This document shows, piece by piece, positions 59,176 through 64,000 of a DNA stretch of 64,000 nt. The stretch's first letter is position 1. Each line of letters begins with the position of its first letter. The notes beneath the pieces are model-generated. The model had not been told where the DNA came from. It saw nothing but the letters and a program-made list of their open reading frames with translations, and made no database searches. Position numbers and translations under genes: made by a program. This DNA is from Pseudomonas flavescens (GTDB lineage Bacteria; Pseudomonadota; Gammaproteobacteria; Pseudomonadales; Pseudomonadaceae), in contig NZ_JACBYV010000001.1 in NCBI RefSeq assembly GCF_013408425.1, forward strand, positions 1,798,001 to 1,862,000, read 5' to 3'.

Positions 59176-60528
59176 CTACTTTTCCGTCTCGCTCACAACG
59201 CTGTAATCGTCGGCATTGAGCGGTTTTACGCCGCCAGCACGCGTGATGCCATATACGACGACTCCCACAAGCAGCAGCGCTCCCGCGCGAAGCCAAGTCT
59301 CCAGATCTTGTTGCGACATTAGCAGCAGGCACGAGGCAATGCCCAAAACCGGAACCCAGGTGGGCACACGAAAATGGTCGGTCGAAACCTTGTCACGTCT
59401 GAGAACCAGAACGGCGAGGTTGGTGCTGATGAAAACGAACAACAGCAGTAAAACGACTGTCTGCGCCAATGTCGCCAGCGAACCGGTGAGCGTGAGCGCG
59501 ATGGCCACCAACGTCGTAATCACGATGGCCACGCCTGGTGTACGCCGTTTTGACAAGACATTGGCGAGAGCGCTTGGCAGCAGCCCTTGCTGGGCCATGC
59601 CATATGCCAGGCGGCTGGCCATGATCATCGTCAGCAGCGCGCCATTGGCTACGGCGATCAAAGCGATAAAGGCGAACAGTTGCGGTGGGATCCCGAGGCC
59701 CGAGGCTTTTACTACTTCCAACAGTGGCGCTGAGGAATTCACCATGTTTTCGACCGGCATCACCACCGCCGCGGCGATGGCGACGGCCATATAAATCGCC
59801 CCGGCAGCGATCAGCGCCCCGAACAGCGCACGGGGATACGTTTTACGCACATCGCGAATTTCTTCAGCGAGGTTGGCCGATGTTTCAAAGCCGACGAATG
59901 AGTAGAACGCTAGCAGCGCTGCAGCGAGCACCGCAAAAGCCGGACTGACCCCCGCTTTGAATTCGATGACTCGGCTGAAATCCGCTTCTCCAGTACGGAA
60001 AAACCAGGCAGCGGCGAATATGACCAGCAGCAGCCCTGACAGCTCAACCATGGTCATGACCACATTCGCCGACAACGACTCCTTGATACCCCGTGCATTG
60101 AGCAACGCGATAAAGATCAGAAATATCGTCGCGGCGATGTACGGCGAGATGTCGACGAAGGCCGCGAGATAGTCCCCCGCGAATGCCAGCGATAGCCCTG
60201 CCGCGCTAGTAACCGCAGCAGCAAGCATACAAAAGCCCACTAGGAAAGAAACCAGCGGAGACCTGTAAGCCTTGGCCGCGAATACAGCCGAGGCACCAGC
60301 ATGTGGATACTTGGTCACCAGTTCTGCATAGGATCCAGCAGTCAGCAGCGCGAACCCCAGGGCGACCAGCAGTGCCACCCAGATCGCCCCACCTACCTCC
60401 CCAGCGATAGTGCCAACCAGGGCGTAAACACCAGCTCCCAGTACGTCGCCGAGAATGAACAGCATCAACATTGGTCCCGTCACGGCGCGCTTTAACGTGG
60501 AGGTGGGCTGTTTCTTCGGCACAGGCAT
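59176..60528 (-). CDS. APC-family amino-acid permease
   Basis: A 450-residue inner-membrane transporter of the amino acid-polyamine-organocation family with about 12 membrane helices. The start at 60528 (MPVPKKQPTSTLKRAVTG) has AAGG 8 bases upstream; the open frame continues 22 codons further without family likeness. The first helix carries the substrate-site loop LGDVLGAGVYALVGTIAG and is followed by YAELVTKYPHAGASAVFAAK, the typical APC signature. SFVGFETSANLAEEIRDVRK matches the conserved helix 6 region. A substrate cannot be assigned; cationic amino acids or polyamines are usual. It ends near the Rsm-type RNA and is transcribed toward it. Confidence 0.92.
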   Translation of the reverse strand: MPVPKKQPTSTLKRAVTGPMLMLFILGDVLGAGVYALVGTIAGEVGGAIWVALLVALGFALLTAGSYAELVTKYPHAGASAVFAAKAYRSPLVSFLVGFCMLAAAVTSAAGLSLAFAGDYLAAFVDISPYIAATIFLIFIALLNARGIKESLSANVVMTMVELSGLLLVIFAAAWFFRTGEADFSRVIEFKAGVSPAFAVLAAALLAFYSFVGFETSANLAEEIRDVRKTYPRALFGALIAAGAIYMAVAIAAAVVMPVENMVNSSAPLLEVVKASGLGIPPQLFAFIALIAVANGALLTMIMASRLAYGMAQQGLLPSALANVLSKRRTPGVAIVITTLVAIALTLTGSLATLAQTVVLLLLFVFISTNLAVLVLRRDKVSTDHFRVPTWVPVLGIASCLLLMSQQDLETWLRAGALLLVGVVVYGITRAGGVKPLNADDYSVVSETEK

Positions 60529-60744
60529 GCTCGTTACCTTGTATGTCTGAATACGATTAGCTCCCGGCTTAGAAGCCTGGATCTTCTCGGCCACTTCTTT
60601 GCATCAGGGGCCAACTGCTTGAGCTCTGGCTCGCCAGAGGCGTCCAGGCCGAAATAAGTAGATGGTGCTGTGCGGCCAGATGCCACTGAGGATGGTGCAC
60701 AACAGTCGCTCTAACCAAGCCACTCATCCTGCCAACGGCCGCCC

Positions 60745-61494
60745 TCAGTGCTCGCCATGGGCATTAGTCGGATCGTCAATCTGGAAAGCCCGGCCTTTCT
60801 GCCAAGCATCGGCTCCAGGATCAACTGCAGGTGTTTCGATATCGGCACGATCAAGGCGTTTTTGCTTACTGTCGATGCCAAAACGCTGATCGCGCTCGTC
60901 AACCATTTTGGGATCTGCCTGGCCGTCGGCAGTGAACCCCATCATCAACTGAGGTACGCCCAACGGCAGGCTCTTGTGCTGGTCGGTGTGCCAGGTATGC
61001 CAGGTTTTACCGTAGGTACGCACCAGCTTACGCATCAGCGCATGTTCCGCCGTCTGCGCAATGCCAGGTGCGATCAGTTGACCTGATTTCACCTCATGCA
61101 CGTGGCTGTGCCACAGCGCCTTTTCCTTTTCGGGCAAGGTTTTGAACAGCTGTTCGCTGATGATGTATTCGACGCCCATGAGTTTGGCGTCCTCGACATT
61201 GCCATCGTAAATCACGCACTGAATCAACTCTTCGCTGAGTATTGAACAGTAATGATGCGCTTCCATCTGCGCGTCGGGTCGACCGCTGTAGAAATGGAAT
61301 CCGTCCAGATAAGCGTTCAACGCAGCGACAGGCGGACGGGATTGCAGCAGTGCAGCACCAGCGTCAAGCAACTGCGTATCGACTTCGGTAGGCCTACCCT
61401 CAACGCCAACATTTGAGGGGCTCTCGCCGCCGGCGCAGGCGCTGAGTGCTAACGCTGCCAATAAGGGTTGCAGAACGCTGATGCGACTTTTCAT
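60745..61494 (-). CDS. OBAP-family (DUF1264) lipoprotein
   Basis: A 249-residue protein with a lipoprotein signal (LLAALALSAC, lipobox LSAC), so it should be anchored to a membrane facing the periplasm. The mature part follows the oil-body-associated-protein family: YLDGFHFYSGRPDAQMEAHH, LSEELIQCVIYDG, AKLMGVEYIISEQLF, LWHSHVHEVKSGQL and TYGKTWHTWHTDQH. The family is found in plant seeds and bacteria; its biochemical role is not established. AGGAG lies 6 bases before the ATG at 61494. It lies among stress-associated genes on the same strand as the DUF4142 gene, 46 bases away, suggesting cotranscription. Confidence 0.9.
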   Translation of the reverse strand: MKSRISVLQPLLAALALSACAGGESPSNVGVEGRPTEVDTQLLDAGAALLQSRPPVAALNAYLDGFHFYSGRPDAQMEAHHYCSILSEELIQCVIYDGNVEDAKLMGVEYIISEQLFKTLPEKEKALWHSHVHEVKSGQLIAPGIAQTAEHALMRKLVRTYGKTWHTWHTDQHKSLPLGVPQLMMGFTADGQADPKMVDERDQRFGIDSKQKRLDRADIETPAVDPGADAWQKGRAFQIDDPTNAHGEH

Positions 61495-61540
61495 CGGGGT
61501 CTCCTGTTACTTGAGGAACAAACTCTCTTTGGAGCGGCGC

Positions 61541-62077
61541 CTACTGGACACTCTGCGCTGGAGGAGTACGTTGATGAGTCAGCTCTCGCAGGTCACGAGC
61601 CATTTCCAGATGGTGTTTAAGCTTCGGCAGCACCTCCTTGGCCCAAGCGCTGAGCTCGGCATCCTCAGAGGCTGCAGCTTTTTCATAAAGCTCGATCGCC
61701 TGCTCGTGAGCTTCTACTTGATTGTTGGCGTAAGCATCATCAAAGCTCTCACCTTCACGCACCTGCAGAATCTTTGCTTTTGCCTGGTTCATCAGGTCGG
61801 CATCAGTAGAAATCTTTAGCTGTTTTTTCTCGGCCAGAGCCTTGAGCTCTTCATTCGCGCGGGTATGGTCATCAACCATGGTTTGCGCAAATTTCTTTAC
61901 TTCGTCGCGGGTGCCCTTTTCGAGTGCCAGCTTGCCGGTCTCGATCTCAGCAATGCCTTTTGCCGAGGCCTCTTCGGCAAAATCTTCAGGAGTTATCTGG
62001 GAGGCGGCATGAGTGGCGTTGCTAAGCCCCAGCAACAAAGCCAAGGCTGTACCAAGCAATACAGCGGACTGTTTCAT
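61541..62077 (-). CDS. DUF4142 periplasmic four-helix protein
   Basis: A 178-residue exported protein. The start at 62077 (MKQSAVLLGTALALLLGLSN) is chosen because AGGAG is 8 bases upstream and a clean signal peptide begins there, with cleavage near THAAS; the open frame extends 39 codons further but has no signal. The mature part is helical and ferritin-like in plan: EDFAEEASAKGIAEIETGKL, ALEKGTRDEVKKFAQTMVDD, HTRANEELKALAEKKQL, and late helices ending KHHLEMARDLRELT. This matches DUF4142, often found with stress and envelope-protection genes. Molecular function unknown. Confidence 0.9.
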   Translation of the reverse strand: MKQSAVLLGTALALLLGLSNATHAASQITPEDFAEEASAKGIAEIETGKLALEKGTRDEVKKFAQTMVDDHTRANEELKALAEKKQLKISTDADLMNQAKAKILQVREGESFDDAYANNQVEAHEQAIELYEKAAASEDAELSAWAKEVLPKLKHHLEMARDLRELTHQRTPPAQSVQ

Positions 62078-62893
62078 ATCGAAATCTCCTATGGAGCGTT
62101 GGTTTGAGGATGTTCGTCTGCAAAATGATTTCCAACTAATCAAAAATGCAGCGATCTCGGTGGCTGAAAAGAGTTTCAGCATTCGAACTGCCATACCTTA
62201 GGGTCAATGCGAAATGACAAATGAGGGCGATCTGGGCATTAGGCTTCCTCTCTATTCGCCTGCTCTTAGTGGCAGCTAAACCTATGAGATGAAGAACGCT
62301 CTGAATGTTCTGGTCAAAATTTGGCTCTGCCGATAAGCGGTGTTTTGATATCGGAGTGCAATCATTTTTTGACCGCAAGACTATCGATATCTACCGTCCG
62401 TAAGATCGTGGAAACTGTCAGCTAACGCTAATGCTCTTAGCCTCACTACCGCTCGAGCATTTTCTATGAACTTCCAAATCAAGCAATTTGAATCTTCAGT
62501 CGCTCGCGATTACGTGATTCATACTCAGTCCAGCCCTAACGGCATGACTCTGCTTTGCAATGACCTCGTAGGCAACTTAGTCGGCTCAAGGATATTTACA
62601 GCAAGGCAGTTGAAGAACACTGCGCTGGTCAGCCTTGTGCTCACAGATCTCAGAACAACGCTATCCAGGAGCACTAATCAGACAGCTTTGCCAAGCAGCT
62701 AAAGCGTGTTTAGGCATTTCTAGCCAAGCGAAGGGTTGGCGTTGCCGTTTCGATTCGCATGACACCGATTTCATACCTGGAAAATCCCTGAACCTTCTTC
62801 CGTAGGCACTCCCTAAATACCAAGTGCATACGTTGCGCTTGGCACTACTGCCCTTAAAGCCCCCTTTGGGCTTACCGTCTGGAGATACAGGAA
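62078..62893. other. Divergent intergenic region between the DUF4142 and PA2169-like genes
   Basis: About 815 bases separating divergent genes. It holds one doubtful short frame (62466-62702) and the promoters of both neighbours, but I could not assign -35/-10 elements with confidence. No repeats or RNA structures stood out. Confidence 0.45.
62466..62702 (+). CDS. Doubtful small hypothetical protein
   Basis: A 78-residue frame in an otherwise empty stretch, beginning MNFQIKQFESSVARDYVIHT. The first two thirds read like a plausible mixed alpha/beta polypeptide (GMTLLCNDLVGNLVGSRIF), the tail is low quality, and there is no ribosome-binding site before the ATG. I do not recognise it. It may be a real small protein, or chance. 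Confidence 0.28.
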   Translation: MNFQIKQFESSVARDYVIHTQSSPNGMTLLCNDLVGNLVGSRIFTARQLKNTALVSLVLTDLRTTLSRSTNQTALPSS

Positions 62894-63355
62894 ATGACTG
62901 ACATCCATAAAGAAACCATCAAGATTCTCAACGACCTGATCGAGACTTCCAAAGATGGCGAGGCTGGCTTTAAAGACCTGGCCGAAAACACTAACAACGA
63001 ACAGCTTCGCGGTGTCTTCACTAAGCGCGCCGCTGACACCTCCGGTGCTTCCGCCGAACTGCAAGCACTCGTGCGTACCCTTGGCGGTGACCCGGAAACT
63101 ACTACCAGCGTGAGCGGTGACTTGCACCGTCGTTGGGTTGATCTGAAGTCTGCAATCACCGGTAAGGATGATGCTGCATTACTGAACGAAGCTGAGCGCG
63201 GTGAAGACGTAGCCAAGAAGAGCTACTCCAAGGCGTTGGAGAATAATGATCTGACTCCGGACGTGCGTGCAGTCATTCAACGACAGTACGACGGTGTGCT
63301 GCGCAACCACGATCAGATCAAAGCACTCCGCGATCAGGCCCGTGCTCAGAAGTAA
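62894..63355 (+). CDS. PA2169-family (DUF2383) four-helix-bundle protein
   Basis: A 153-residue soluble, all-helical protein (ETIKILNDLIETSKDGEAGF, then NNEQLRGVFTKRAADTSGAS, LVRTLGGDPETT, ERGEDVAKKSYSKALE and VIQRQYDGVLRNHDQIKALR). This follows the PA2169/DUF2383 ferritin-like family, produced in stationary phase or stress in Pseudomonas; biochemical role unknown. AGGA is just upstream of the ATG. It is a single-gene unit closed by a strong terminator 20 bases after the stop. Confidence 0.93.
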   Translation: MTDIHKETIKILNDLIETSKDGEAGFKDLAENTNNEQLRGVFTKRAADTSGASAELQALVRTLGGDPETTTSVSGDLHRRWVDLKSAITGKDDAALLNEAERGEDVAKKSYSKALENNDLTPDVRAVIQRQYDGVLRNHDQIKALRDQARAQK

Positions 63356-63375
63356 CTGATTCAGTAGCGAGAAAG

Positions 63376-63399
63376 CCCGGCCGCAGCGCCGGGTTTTTT
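63376..63399 (+). terminator. Rho-independent terminator after the PA2169-like gene
   Basis: CCCGGC-CGCAGC-GCCGGG stem followed by six T, about 20 bases after the stop codon at 63355. Confidence 0.95.
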
Positions 63400-63593
63400 A
63401 CATGTCTTTGTAATAAGCTAACCTGCTTGATCTAACTTGTGATTTACGAACATGTCGACTTTCGATTAATTGCTTATCTACCTGTCTACCTGCGCCCCAT
63501 CCCCGGAGTAGTCAGGCTGCGAAACTCAGCAACCATTACATTGATTACTGAGTTTCACAGCTATCAAAATCAGCGTTTTTGAATTCCCCCACG

Positions 63594-64000
63594 TTACCGT
63601 TTTGCTTGGGTATCCGGAGCTTCTGAACGAGCCAAAAACGCTTGGGTCAGTTCTGGTAAGTGCTGCTTCAGCCAGTCAGCCATTGCCTGCTCTTGAACCA
63701 AAATCTGCTCACAGACCCTGCGAGTCTCACCATCCCCCGCGGCTTTAGCGGCGGCGATCAGCACGGTGTAGGAAGCAATCTCGAGATTTTCAAACACATA
63801 CCCGCTCATCGCACCTTTGATCACTTCATCACTCATCAGCGAGCCGCCAAGAGCTTGGCCAAACGCCGCGAGCTTGCCAGCTATATCTTTGACGGTTGAT
63901 GGTTTTTCACCGAGGCGTTCCAAGCACCCTTCGAGCAACTCACGCTGCCCCACCGTTTCGCTTAAATGCTCCTCGATCCGAGCTTTAAGTTTGGGGTAAT
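63594..64000 (-). CDS. YciE/YciF-type (DUF892) ferritin-like protein, C-terminal part
   Basis: The 5' end lies beyond the window: the frame is open to base 64000, where it reads YPKLKARIEEHLSETVGQRE, so the GTG at 63953 is internal, not a start. About 135 residues are visible. The helices (EEHLSETVGQRELLEGCLER, FENLEIASYTVLIAAAKAAG, CEQILVQEQAMADWLKQHLP) include the ferritin-like E..H and E..E positions typical of the YciE/YciF (DUF892) family, stress proteins possibly binding di-iron. It belongs with the neighbouring stress-associated genes. Confidence 0.9.
   Translation of the reverse strand, partial: YPKLKARIEEHLSETVGQRELLEGCLERLGEKPSTVKDIAGKLAAFGQALGGSLMSDEVIKGAMSGYVFENLEIASYTVLIAAAKAAGDGETRRVCEQILVQEQAMADWLKQHLPELTQAFLARSEAPDTQAKR

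Noticed and set aside
60624..60639. Six-base stem CTCTGG-CTCG-CCAGAG between the permease and OBAP genes
   Set aside because: No T-run and no further structure; too small to call a terminator or RNA.
63594..63953. YciE-like gene starting at the GTG at 63953
   Set aside because: The frame and family similarity continue upstream to the window edge, so this codon is internal.

Overview
The window is GC-rich, densely packed chromosomal DNA that looks like a fluorescent or plant-associated Pseudomonas. The genus call rests on the gene set: a cichofactin/syringafactin-type lipopeptide synthetase pair with its macAB export genes and flanking LuxR regulators, a PA2169-type stress protein, an Rsm-type regulatory RNA, and Pseudomonas-like NhaA and RTX/type I secretion genes. 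It has not been confirmed by any database search.

Layout. (1) 1-3355: the start of an MFS transporter (cut by the window edge), a divergent AraC-family regulator, and nhaA, which converges on the regulator with a 4-base overlap. (2) 3766-25711: a surface/secretion locus. It holds a family-4 glycosyltransferase, a 2,064-residue RTX repeat protein (+ strand), a shared bidirectional terminator, then a minus-strand operon read in the order TolC-like outer-membrane protein, ABC exporter, HlyD-like adaptor, a small exported ankyrin-like protein and a second, 2,832-residue RTX protein. The two RTX proteins end in nearly the same C-terminal tail and are probably both cargo of this exporter. (3) 26081-58234: a lipopeptide cluster. 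A LuxR-type regulator, macB and macA, a five-module NRPS with tandem thioesterases, a three-module starter NRPS, and a second LuxR-type regulator transcribed divergently from the NRPS operon.

Reading the A-domain pockets and C-domain types gives a predicted linear lipo-octapeptide, acyl-D-Leu-D-Leu-D-Gln-L-Leu-D-Gln-L-Val/Ile-D-Leu-L-Leu. It has no Ser/Thr for a lactone. This is the cichofactin pattern and differs from syringafactin at position 5.

(4) 58988-59100: a small RNA not represented by any open frame. It carries four consecutive hairpins with GGA in the loop, followed by a perfect Rho-independent terminator, the signature of the RsmX/Y/Z RNAs that titrate RsmA/CsrA. A half-conserved GacA-type upstream site lies at about -65. 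Its position beside a Gac/Rsm-type target (lipopeptide synthesis) is the most interesting observation here.

(5) 59176-64000: an APC amino-acid permease, then a stress-associated group: an OBAP/DUF1264 lipoprotein, a DUF4142 protein, a PA2169-like four-helix-bundle protein and the C-terminal part of a YciE/YciF ferritin-like protein.

The NRPS genes also carry long near-identical internal tracts. Modules 4 and 7 share about 1.5 kb without indels, and module 8 shares a shorter part. The module 4/7 tract stops exactly at the carrier-protein serine codon, which points to recent module shuffling or gene conversion.
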